In this document: one piece after another, positions 48,694-59,859 of the stretch | How positions within the stretch are numbered: the first letter of the stretch is position 1 | How the letters are laid out: each line of letters starts with the position of its first letter | NCBI GenBank assembly: GCA_016946835.1 | Contig: JACVTC010000061.1 | Coordinates: forward strand, 417,501-479,500 | Length of the DNA: 62,000 bases | Direction of reading: 5' to 3' | Origin: Neocallimastix lanati (nom. inval.) | Taxonomy: Eukaryota; Neocallimastigomycota; Neocallimastigomycetes; Neocallimastigales; Neocallimastigaceae | Made by a program: the position numbers and the translations under genes | Notes under the pieces: model-generated | What the model saw: only the letters and a program-made list of their open reading frames with translations | What the model was told of the DNA's origin: nothing | Database searches by the model: none

Positions 48694-48950
48694 TGAATAA
48701 TTTTTTTATATGAATAAATAAATAAAGATATCTTTTTGTACAAAATAGTTATTTTTTTTTTCAATTTTAATAAATTGAAGTAGTGAAAAAATAAAAAAAA
48801 AAAAAATAAATTTAAAAGGAAATAATTTTTTTTATAAGAATAAATAAATAAAGATATCTTTTTATACAAAGTAGTTGTTTTCTTTTCAATTTTAATAAAT
48901 TAAAGTAATGAAAAAATAATAATAAAAAAAAAAAATTTAAAAGGAAATCA
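48694..48950. repeat. two tandem copies of a 126-bp unit
   Basis: GAATAAATAAATAAAGATAT at 48712 recurs at 48838, followed in both by CTTTTT.TACAAA.TAGTT, TTTCAATTTTAATAAATT and AAAAGGAAAT. Confidence 0.85.
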
Positions 48951-48975
48951 TTAATGTTTTTATACTAAAATATGG

Positions 48976-49011
<36 letters not shown>

Positions 49012-50100
49012 ACTTGAAATAATTTAAAATAAATAACAATATAATAATTTAAACATAATTTCAAAATAATTATTTTTATTACTAATACTTTTTAAGAATT
49101 AATATAAATATAATTTTACATGCTATTAATGTTTATATTTAATAATATTCTTTTTAATTATAAAGAAAATTATTTTAATTTGATTCTTTTTAAATGTAAT
49201 AAAAAGGAAAAAAAAAAATTTTTTTTCTGTATATAATAAACTTTATTAATGATTAAATAGTTATATCCACTATTGGTGATATATTTCCATATAATTTAAA
49301 TTTATAGTGTTTATTTTTTATTTTATTTTTTATAAATATTAATTTAAATTATATATTTAATTATTATTTTTGGTATGGAATAAAAATTATAGTGGATTAT
49401 AGATTATGGATTTATGGATTTTTTTTTTTTTTTTTTTTATTTAGTATATAAATATTTTATTATATAAAAGCTTAAATTATAAGTTTTTTTGGACAGATAT
49501 TAAAAAAATATGAATATTTACAATATACATATCTAATAAATCATGTTAGATATTAGTATTACTAATTTAAAATTAAAATTTAATTATTTATTTTTTTTTT
49601 CTTTTTTAATTAATTTAGTATTACATAATATTATAGTATTAATTTTAAAAAATATTAAAAATATTTATTTTATTATATAAATATATTATTAAATAAAATA
49701 TAAAAAGTAAAAAACAACAACTTATAATAAAGTTTTAAATTTTTGATTTATTAAATATAAATATTTAATTATTAAAATAAAATTATTTAAATTAGATAAA
49801 TATATTAAGATAAACAAAAAAAAAGAAAAAAAAATTTTAAAAATAGTAGATGAAATAATTAAAATAAAACTATTATTAGTTGTATATGAATTATTTTATA
49901 AAAAATATTTTATTTATATTAATTTTTTTTTATTTTTTTATTTTTGTTTTTATTTTAATAAATTACATTTATTAAAAATTTTATTGGAATTTTTTTTTTT
50001 TTTAATAAATTGATTAAAAAATTAAATTAAATTATAAAATTTTATTTGTAATGACTAAAATTTTATTATAAGTTTATTTGCTACTTTTTTTTTAAGCTTA

Positions 50101-50258
50101 AAGGTACATTTTTTTTTATATTAAATATATATGTTAATTAATGAAATTTTTTAAAGGTACATTTTTTTTTATATTAAATATATATGTTAATTAATGAAAT
50201 TTTTTAAAGGTACATTTTTTTTATATTAAATATATATGTTAATGAAATTATTTATATT
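50101..50258. repeat. three tandem 53-bp units
   Basis: AAGGTACATTTTTTT followed by ATATTAAATATATATGTTAA starts at 50101, 50154 and 50207, nearly identical in all three. Confidence 0.92.
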
Positions 50259-50983
50259 TTTAAAGTATCATGTTAATATATATTTATGTTGCAATAATTA
50301 TTTTCATAAAAGTTTATATATAATAAATAAATATATTATTAATTATAATAAATATAATAATTACTTTATTTATAAAATTTTTTAAATATACATGTCTAAA
50401 CTAAATTATTAAATAATTGTATTTTAATAATTAAATATTTATATTTAATAAATCAAATATTTAAAACTTTTTTATAAGTTGTTTTTTTTTTTTTTTTTAC
50501 TTTTTATATTTTATTTAATAATATATTTATATAATATGATAAATATTTTTTATTTTTTTTTTATTTTATTAATTAATAAAAAATTAATACTATAATTTTT
50601 ATTTTTTTAATATTTTTTGGGAATTATTTCATAAAGATTAAAAATTACATTTAAATTATTATCCTTATATTGAAATTAATATTTTTTATAATAAATAAGA
50701 TTAGTATAGGTTTTTTAAAATTTCCGTAATTCAATTAACTGAAAACTTTATTTTTAATAAATTATTAAAATTTAAAAAATATCAAATAAAAAAATGTTCC
50801 TGTAAAAAATAAATTTTAATTATTTTTTAATAAATAATTATTCGTGAAGGAAAAAAGGAAAAATAAATAAATAAATTAATAAATGTTTTTATTTATATTA
50901 TCAATAATAAACATTTCATTTATTTAAATGAAAGATATTAATATTTATAGGATTTTTAAATTTAATATCTATATTTTTGTATA

Positions 50984-51014
<31 letters not shown>

Positions 51015-51114
51015 TTTGAAATAAATGAAATATATAATATATTTTATTTTAATTAATTAATAAAAAGGATTTTTAATTATGAACAAAAATTTATTATTAT
51101 TCTTAAACAAATTT

Positions 51115-51225
51115 TTTTTTCTGAAGACTTTTGTCTCCCCTATATGTTAATATGGGTGTATGCTTAACTGCCATACCGGTACGGCGTCAACGCTCGCAAC
51201 TCCCTATAAGCAAAGCAACTCTAAT
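51115..51225. mobile_element. GC-richer insert in one duplication unit
   Basis: About 110 bases (from CTGAAGACTTTTGTCTCCCC to AGCAAAGCAACTC) stand out by GC content. They are absent from the corresponding place in the second duplication unit (about 52370-52390). The insert carries CGGCGTCAACGCTC (51182-51195), a variant of the island core seen at 36582 and 40865. Classification as mobile is inference. Confidence 0.4.
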
Positions 51226-52282
51226 AATTAATTTTTTGAAAAATTTTGTTTGATTTTATATATAATAAGTTAATTACTTTTTTTAAATAACATTTATATA
51301 TATATATATATATATATATATCAATTGAATATTATAAGTAATAATTCTTTAAAATATATCTATTATTAATTAAGATAATTAGTAATAATATTTATCATAA
51401 TAATTTTATATATAAATAAATATTTATTAATTATTATAAATATACATGTTAGTACATGGTTAGAATTTTTAATTTTATTTTTTTGAAAGCTATATATATA
51501 TAAATTATTCTCATATATTGAATTTAATATTATTTTTTATAATAAATAAGATTATTATAAATTTTTAAAAATTCCGTAATTATATAATTTTCGAACTTTA
51601 TTTTTATAAATTATATTTATTGAAACAATTTATTGGAATATATTTTTTTCCCTTTAATCAATGGAATAAAAAATTAAATTAAATTATAAAATTTTATTTA
51701 TAATTATTAAATAATTATTTAAAAGTTTATTAAATTTAAAGGTATTGTTTTTTTTTTTTTATTCTTTTTTCTTTTTTATTAAATATATATAAATTTTTAT
51801 ATTTTTAAACATTTCTAAAGTTTTTATGATGATATGCTAATATAAATTTATGTTTGAAATGACTCTTTTCATAAAAGTTTATAAATAATAAATAAATAAA
51901 TATATTTAAATTAAATAAATTAAATAAATATATTAATTACTTTATTTAGAGTTTTTTTTTTTTAAAAATATAGGCAAGAATTTTTAATTTTAATGTTTTT
52001 TTTTGTTAGTTTTTTCTTAAGGTCTATATATATTATTCTCCTTTTTGAAATTAATATTTTTTTTTTTTTAATAAATAAAATTAGTTGCTTTTTTAAAAAA
52101 TCCCATCATTTAATAAAAATTAAAACTTTATTTTTAATAAATTATTAAATTTAAAAAAAATCTCAAAAAAATAAAATGTTATTATGAAAAATAAATATTA
52201 ATTATAAATTACTAATAAATAATTATTTGTGGAGTAAAATAATAAATAACTTTCATTTTATTAATATTTTTATGATTTTTAA

Positions 52283-52314
<32 letters not shown>

Positions 52315-53801
52315 CTTTTTATGAAATATGTGTTCTATAAAATATATTATATTTTATTTAATTATTAGAAATGATTTTTTTAAAAAATTTTGTTTGATTT
52401 TATATTATATAATAATTAATTGTTTTTTCATATAACAATTTTATTTGTACATATCAATTAAATATATATATGTTTTTTAATAATATTAATTTTGAAATTC
52501 ATATAATATTAATTAAGATGATATTAATAATTTTTTTTTTTTTTTTAAATTAAAAATTATTATTTCCTATCAAGAGATAGGATTTTAGAAGATCACCTTA
52601 TTTTTTTTTATTCATATAATTTAAATTTTAAATTATAAGAATAAAAAAAATAAGTTATTATATCATTACTGGAATTTTTTTTTTATAGATAATTCTAAGG
52701 TAATTACAAATTTGTAATGACTATCACGAGTGATTGTATTAATTTTTTTAACAAATATTTATTTTATTTATCATTATATATATATGTATATATATATTTT
52801 ATTTTTTTTTTTTTCTTTTCATATAATAAAATTTTGAATTATTAATAATATTTATATTTATAATGAAATATTATATATAAACAAAAATGAAAATAAAGTG
52901 TATATTGAATATTTTCATAAATTATTCTAATAATGGGTAATTTTGAATTTTGAATTATGTTTTTTTTTTTTTTTTTAAAAGGAATATATAAAAATTTAAA
53001 AATTGAATAATAATTATATAGAAAATTATTTACTTTGATTTATCTTTAATGAATTTAATGTAATAATAGAATTGTTATTCATAATTATAAATTTTTATAA
53101 TTTTAATATACCCATTTTTAATAGTTAATTTTTTAAATGAATTTTTTTTAACAATATATTTAAAATAATATATATATATATGAATATAATTATTGAATTA
53201 AAAATATTTGATTAAAGATGGTAATATTTTTTTTTTCTTTATTTATGAAAATGTAAATGTACATTAATAAAATTTAATCACAAAAAATTAAATTCTCATT
53301 AAAAAATATCTACATAATTCAAAATGTGAGCAATTTTTAAAAAAATTTTATTAATATTAGATAGTAAACCATTGAATGAAGATGATATGAATTAATTTTA
53401 TTAAAGTTATAACTATCTTATAAATTTTTTGTATTAGTTTATCTCAATTACAATATTTTAATATTTTTTTTATTTTAAAAAAGCGTTTAATTTTTATTAT
53501 ATTTTATATATATAATAAATATATAAAAATAATAATTTAAGGTCTGTAAATAAGCAATCAATAATTACAATATTATGATAATAAATTAAATAGTATACTA
53601 AAAAGGTTTCTAAAATTGTTTCTTTTTAATAATTAATAGATAAAAATAATAATTTCTAAATATAAAAAAAAAGAAAAACAAAAATTATTTTTTAAAATTA
53701 AATAAAACAAATTATTTATAAGAAGATATAAACAATTAGTTTATAAAATTTATTACTTTTTTTTTTTTTATTTTTTTTTAAGCAATAAAATTTAATGAAC
53801 T

Positions 53802-54816
53802 TTATTGGAAAGTAACAGTTTGTTGTGTTGGTAAAGAGGATATTATCATTGGTTGTTGAGTGGGTGTATTAACCGTGTAGTAGATAGTACTAGGAGAAGA
53901 TGCCATTGGAGCGGTCGGTATAGAGGTTTGGTTATTTTCAATGGAATAATAGGGATAATTTGATGAGCTGACAATAGTTACAGGTATTGAATAATATAAA
54001 ACTTGGGAATTTCCATTTGATAAAGAAGTATCATAGTAATAGTAATTACAATTATTATTATTATTTATATTAATATTATTATTATTATTATTCAAAGAAT
54101 CATTTGAAAATGTTGAATAGGTTTGAGGAATTGTACTAATTTCTGAATTTGCACTATTATAGTTGTTAATTATATAATATATTACTTCTGAAGTACTATT
54201 TAATGGTTTTGAATTATTCATAGTATCATTTACAACGTCATTATCTACAATAGATAAGGGTGTATTAGATAAATTGGAAGATGCTTCTTCATTAACTTGA
54301 GAATTATTACTTTCAGTGAAGGTAGGAGAAGGAAAATTTGAGCTTTGTGAAATGTTATCATTAATTTGTATATTACTTTCAATAGAGATAGGAGATGAAA
54401 TCAATGGATAGGTTGGACTATTATTAGTTTTTTTGGAATTGGAATCAGCATTTATAATTTCTTTATATTCAGAATATGTTATTTCGGCTAAATCCTTTTT
54501 TTTCATGGTATTATCTTCATAGTGACATATAGAATGATATTTTTTATCTTGATAAAGTTCTTTCCAAACATTACTAATAAGGGAAGTATTAATTTCACCA
54601 AGTCTATTTTCTACTTTTCTAAGTACAGTCTTCCATAAAAACTTAACTTGTTCTTGAGTTTTAGTTAAAACTGATATGGTTCTACATAAACGTTCATAAT
54701 CTATTTTTTTTTTTTTTATTAATTAATAAATTATAAAAATTAAAAATAAAAGTAAAAGTAAAAATAATTATTATAAATTTATATATAAATATAAATATAA
54801 ATATCTTTATAATAAA

Positions 54817-54859
<43 letters not shown>

Positions 54860-55403
54860 TTTTTTTTTTTTTTTTTGATATTTACTTGGTAAAATTTTAA
54901 ATTCTTTAAGTTGATCAAGTACTTTTGCTGAAAGTAAATAACGATAAGCTTCTGTTTAACATATTTATAATTAATATTTAAAATTTTAAGAAATTAATAA
55001 AATTATTAGAAATTAATTTTTTTTTCTTTTTTTTTTTTTTTATGTTATTTTATTTAAAAATTTAAATTATTTGAAAGAATATATATATATAAATATAAAT
55101 GTATAAAATACATACGAGCTTTCGAAATATTCCAATTCTTTTTAACATAGGAATTTAATGTATAACCGTGTTTTCGATAATCTTTAGAGTTTATAGCTTT
55201 TTGAATACTATTAACTAAATTAACGAATGATTTTTATTTTCTTAAATAGATTGTTAATGAACTAGAAATTTTTTAATATTAATTTAAATATATATATATA
55301 TATTATATAAATTTATTATTAGTAATTTATTTTCCTTTTTCATAAAATAGTATTTAATTTTTTTTATATTTAATTATTACCTTTCAGAGTAGTAATTAAT
55401 CAT
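53802..55403 (-). pseudogene. paralogue B of the HTH/low-complexity family, one nonsense codon
   Basis: The four-exon structure is the same as in paralogue A (55403-55381, 55261-55116, 54951-54886, 54700-53802), with the same intron phases and intact splice sites. Total length is 378 codons in frame. Codon 17 is TAA (55236-55234), where paralogue A has CAG (Gln) and C has CAA. The alignment YLRK-stop-KSFVNLV against YLRKQKKFKSLV shows no indel. Everything else is preserved, including KKNWNISKAQAYRYLLSAKV, LPNYERLCRTISVLTKTQEQ and the tail SSPSTIYYTVNTPTQQPMII, and even the SPTFTES motif. A single C-to-T change is the simplest explanation. It may be a recent pseudogene, an allele or a sequence error. 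No in-frame start shortly after the stop restores the N-terminus. Confidence 0.8.
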
Positions 55404-57730
55404 TTTAATATATTAATATGCAATCAAAAAATTTTTCACAATAGCTATAAAATTTTAAATATTAAAAATTCTATTTTATTATTTTTAAAAAGTATTAACA
55501 ATAACAGAATATTGATATAAATATAAAGTATTTTAAATTTTTATTGTGTTTTTTTTTTTTTTTTAATTTTATTATTCAATAACTTTTATTTTAATAATAT
55601 AAACAATTTATATTTAATTTAAAAATAATGAAAAAAAATAAAAATAGCAAAGAAAAACAATGCTTTTATACTAAAATAATAATTTTTATTTATTTTTAAT
55701 TTTATTATTTAATTGAATCTAAAAATATTTTACTTCAGTGTTTTTTTTGAATGGGAATTATTTAATTTTTTTTATGTAAATAAATTTTAATATATATTAC
55801 CCAATAAAATTAAAGTAATAAATGAAAGTAAAATTAAAAAAAAAAAAACAAAAAAAATTAATATTCCTATAAATATAAATTAATATAAAAAAAAGTTATT
55901 AATAATTCAATAAATTTCCGTAAAAATAAAATTTCATTAATACTAATTATTAATACTAATGTTTATCTCGGAAAAATGTTTAAATTTTAAATATTATTAA
56001 AAAACCCCCGTAATTAAAATAATATTTATTTATTTATAGTTCTAGGAAAATTTAATATTTTTTTAATTTATATTATTTCTAAATTAAAATAAAAAATATT
56101 AAATAAAATTTGTGGTATTTAACTATAATTTATATTAATTTTTTTTCTATTTATATATATGTTTTTATAAAAAATTATTAAAAGAAAAAAATATATTTTT
56201 TTTATCTAAATATATATAAATAAAAAAAATACAAAATTAAACTCTATTTAATATATAATATAACTATCCATTTTTCTTATTAGTTCAATAAATATCATAA
56301 ATAAAAATTTAAAATAAATAGAGTTTAATAAATTCTTTTAGATTAATAATAATTAAAGTTTAAAATTTTTTTTCAAATGATATTTATATACATAACAAAT
56401 ATTTTTTTCGTTAAAAAAAAAAAAAAAAAAAAAAAACATGATATTTGAAACATTAAATAAATAAATTAGTTCAAATATCATGATTATTTTTTAAATGGTT
56501 ATAAAATTTCAAGTTATTTAAAAAATTTTACAAAACTTATATAGGTTTATATATAATAAATATTTGTTTAAATTAATAGTTAATAAATATTAAAAAGTTA
56601 ATAGTTTTTAAACCTTTCAAATATAATAAAAATAAAAATAATATGTATTATATATTTATATATATTAAAAAAAAAAAAAAATAAAAATTTAAATAATAAT
56701 CATAACAATAATTATAATAATAATAATGATAATAAAAATTATAATAATAATAATAAAAATTATAATAATGATAATTGATAACCTATTATTTATTATTAAA
56801 TTTATGATTAAAGGTTATGTTAGTCAAAGAGTTCTTTGTTAAGGAATATTTGATCTTTATGAAATAACTATTTTTTTAATAATCATAAAATTTTTTTTAA
56901 AATTAAATACTAAAAAAAAAACAAATAAATAAATAGCTTTCTCTCTAAAAGTATTTAATTATTAAAAAGTTAACATTTTCACCAATATACCTAATAGATG
57001 ATAAAACATTTTCTATTTATGTAGTTATTTATTATTTTATTTATTTATTTATCTTTTCTTTATTAAATCTCTCTTTTAAAAAGTCCACTTTTGTTTATTT
57101 TATTATTTATATCCTTTTATAATTTTTTTTTTAGTTATTTAACTATTTCTATTTCTATTATTATTATATTAATACAAATTTATTGAATATATTTCAATAT
57201 AAATAATATAAGAATATACTTTTATACTTTTAAGAAGAAATAATTTAATACATTGTAATACATTTTATATTTACTTTTATATAAAAAATTCCATATCAAT
57301 AATTATAATAATATATAATCATTATAATAATCATAATTGTAATAATAATAATAATAAATATGATAAATATTATATTAATAATTATTATTATTAAAATAAT
57401 ATAAATACAAAATTATAAATCTTTTAATATTCCAATATTTTGTGTTGACGCTTAAAATATTGAATAATTATTAAATATATATTGTTATCATATATTTTAA
57501 ATATATTATTGAAATAATAATTATAAAAAATAAAAGTAATTTATATTTATTTATTTTATTTTTATTTATTTATTTATTAATTTATTAATAAATAAAAAAT
57601 ATAGGATGTATAAAATAATGTAATTTTTATATTTTTGAAGTATGAAATCTAAAGGTATTAATTTATATTTTAAATAATGCTAATAATTTATAATTTTCGA
57701 AATGATTAAATATATACTACATATTTTAAA

Positions 57731-57777
<47 letters not shown>

Positions 57778-58260
57778 AAAATGTATAATAATGTATAATA
57801 ATTATTAGTACTTAATCTTTTTTTTTAAATTATGAATAAATACTCATATTTTTTTTTATTTGGAAATGGTATTATATATATATATATTTAAATTTTAAAA
57901 TTTATATTTTATATTTTATTTTTATATTTTATACATATATATATTTTTATTTTATATATTTTTTATTTTTTATGGTTATTATTATAATAATAATTTAAAT
58001 AAAAATTAAATAGATTAATATTGTTACCAAAAATATATGCTATACATATGTTTATAATTAAATTCTATATTACTCCAAAAATAAAAAATTCAAAAAAAAT
58101 TTCTATAATATATATATATATATATATAGAAATTAGTTAACGTATTTCATAAAAATAATAAAATAATTAATAAAATAATTTTTTAAAATGTTTATTAATT
58201 TTTTTCATAATAATGAATCTTAAATTTTTTTTTTTTATTAAAATATTTTTCATTAAATTT
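55404..58260. other. gene-free stretch between paralogues B and C
   Basis: A+T-rich DNA with an A run (about 56416-56436), a T run (about 57727-57774) and AAT tracts near 56690-56780. A hairpin is at 56437-56482, and a 12-bp inverted repeat (AAACTCTATTTA / TAAATAGAGTTT) spans 56237-56328. No gene is seen. Confidence 0.5.
56437..56482. repeat. hairpin with perfect 13-bp stem
   Basis: CATGATATTTGAA and TTCAAATATCATG are separated by 20 bases, directly after a 21-base A run. Confidence 0.85.
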
Positions 58261-59283
58261 TTAAAATAAAACAAGAGGTTGTTGAGGTGATACAGTGGAA
58301 TATATTACTTGTTGTGGAGTTTGTGTAGTAGTAACTACATAGTAGACATTATCATATGAAGTAGCTGGTACAGTTTGAAGAATAATTTGTTCATTAGAAA
58401 TGGGGTAATTATTATTATTATTGCTGTTAATAGGTGAATTTATAGCAGGTAAAGTAATACAGGAAGTTTGGGAATAGGCTGAAGTTTGAGAATAGTTTGA
58501 GGCTTGAGAATAATTTGAAGCTTGAGAATAGTTTGAAGCTTGAGAATAATTTGAAGCTTGAGAATAAGTAGATTCACTAATACTAGTGTTTGAAGAAGAA
58601 ACGGGGTATTGTTGTGAGCTATTCATATAGGAAGTTATATTATGATTGTTCATTAGTATAGGACAATTGTAAGTATTTTGTGAATTATTATTGTTCATTA
58701 TGATTTGATTATCAATAATTGGAGGTGAAGGAATGTATGTAATTTGTGAATTATTGTTGTAATTGCAATAATTATTATAATTATTATTACTAATTTGAAT
58801 ATCCGTATTTGGTGGAGAAAGGATGTATGAAGTATTATTAAGATTATTATTAATTTTTGTTTCATTAATTTTTGGTTTTCCTTGAATATTTTTATTAATT
58901 TTATTTATTCTCTTTATACTTTTCTTTTCAATTTTTTTATTAATTTTTTTCTTTAAATTAGTCTTTTCCATCATTTTACTATTTTTTATTATTTCATCGA
59001 GTGATTTTTCAATATTAATGTTCATGTTATTTTCTTGACCTGTTTGGGAACAAATATGACTATATTTTTCATCGTTACAAAGTTCCTTCCAAAAACTGGT
59101 GACATTTGCACTAGTGAGTTCTTCAAGTCTATTTCCTACTTTACTAAGAGTAGTTTTCCATAAAAGTTTAGTTTGTTCTGGGGTCTTAGTCAATTCAGAT
59201 AGAGTTCTACATAAACGTTCGTAATCTAGATTTGAATATTAATTAAATTATATATTTGTTAAATAAAATCAATCTATAATATT

Positions 59284-59330
<47 letters not shown>

Positions 59331-59859
59331 AATATTTTGTATATAATATATAAATACTTACTTGGTAAAATTTCAAATTCTTCAAGTTGATCAAGAATTT
59401 TTGCAGAAATTAAATAACGATAGGCTTCTATAATATTTTAAATAAAAATACATATATTTTAATATATTTAATATTTAAAAATAAAAATAAAACTAATTTT
59501 ATATATATATATATATATATCATTCATATATTTTAAAATGCTTACGAGCTCTAGAAATATTCCAGTATTTCTTAGCAAAAGCTTGAAATGTGTATCCTTG
59601 TTTTTTATATGATTTTGTACTTAAAGAATTTTGAATGCTTTTTATTAAACTTTTAAATTTTCTTTGTTTTGCAAGATAAACAGTCAATTGACTATATATA
59701 TTTATATATATATAATTGTAAAAATTATTAATAATTTATTTAATATAATTTATTAATATTTTGATTATATATTTTTAAAAAAATTTTATATAAATATTTT
59801 TTTCTATAATATTTAAAGTGCTATTATTATTACCTTTCATTTAAATTTCTTTCAGTCAT
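58261..59859 (-). CDS. putative HTH DNA-binding, low-complexity protein (paralogue C)
   Basis: Four exons (59859-59834, 59691-59546, 59427-59362, 59225-58261) with the same intron phases as A and B encode 400 aa. The N-terminal module reads SQLTVYLAKQRKFKSLIKSI, KKYWNISRAQAYRYLISAKI, LPNYERLCRTLSELTKTPEQ and LLWKTTLSKVGNRLEELT. After it comes a Lys-rich basic stretch (NLKKKINKKIEKKSIKRINK), a candidate nuclear-localisation signal absent from A and B. An Asn-rich region follows with SPP[NI][TI]D motifs, a run of four ASNYSQ units and two TS.YSQ-like ones, and a tail TPQQVIYSTVSPQQPLVLF. It is the most divergent of the three tandem copies. A regulatory DNA-binding role is inference. Confidence 0.85.

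Larger units (their letters stand above)
49960..52560. repeat. diverged direct duplication of about 1 kb
   Basis: Blocks in 49960-51420 recur in the same order in 51600-52560. They include AATTAAATTATAAAATTTTA, TTTTCATAAAAGTTTATA, ACTTTATTTTTAATAAATTA, TAATAAATAATTATT, a long (TA)n tract and AAATTTTGTTTGATTTTATA. Indels make the copies unequal in length. Confidence 0.6.
48615..53801. other. intergenic stretch with tandem duplications
   Basis: No gene. It holds a 126-bp direct duplication (48694-48950), a 53-bp triplicate (50101-50258), an approximately 1-kb direct duplication (49960-51420 against 51600-52560) and a GC-richer insert (51115-51225). All are listed separately. Confidence 0.55.
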
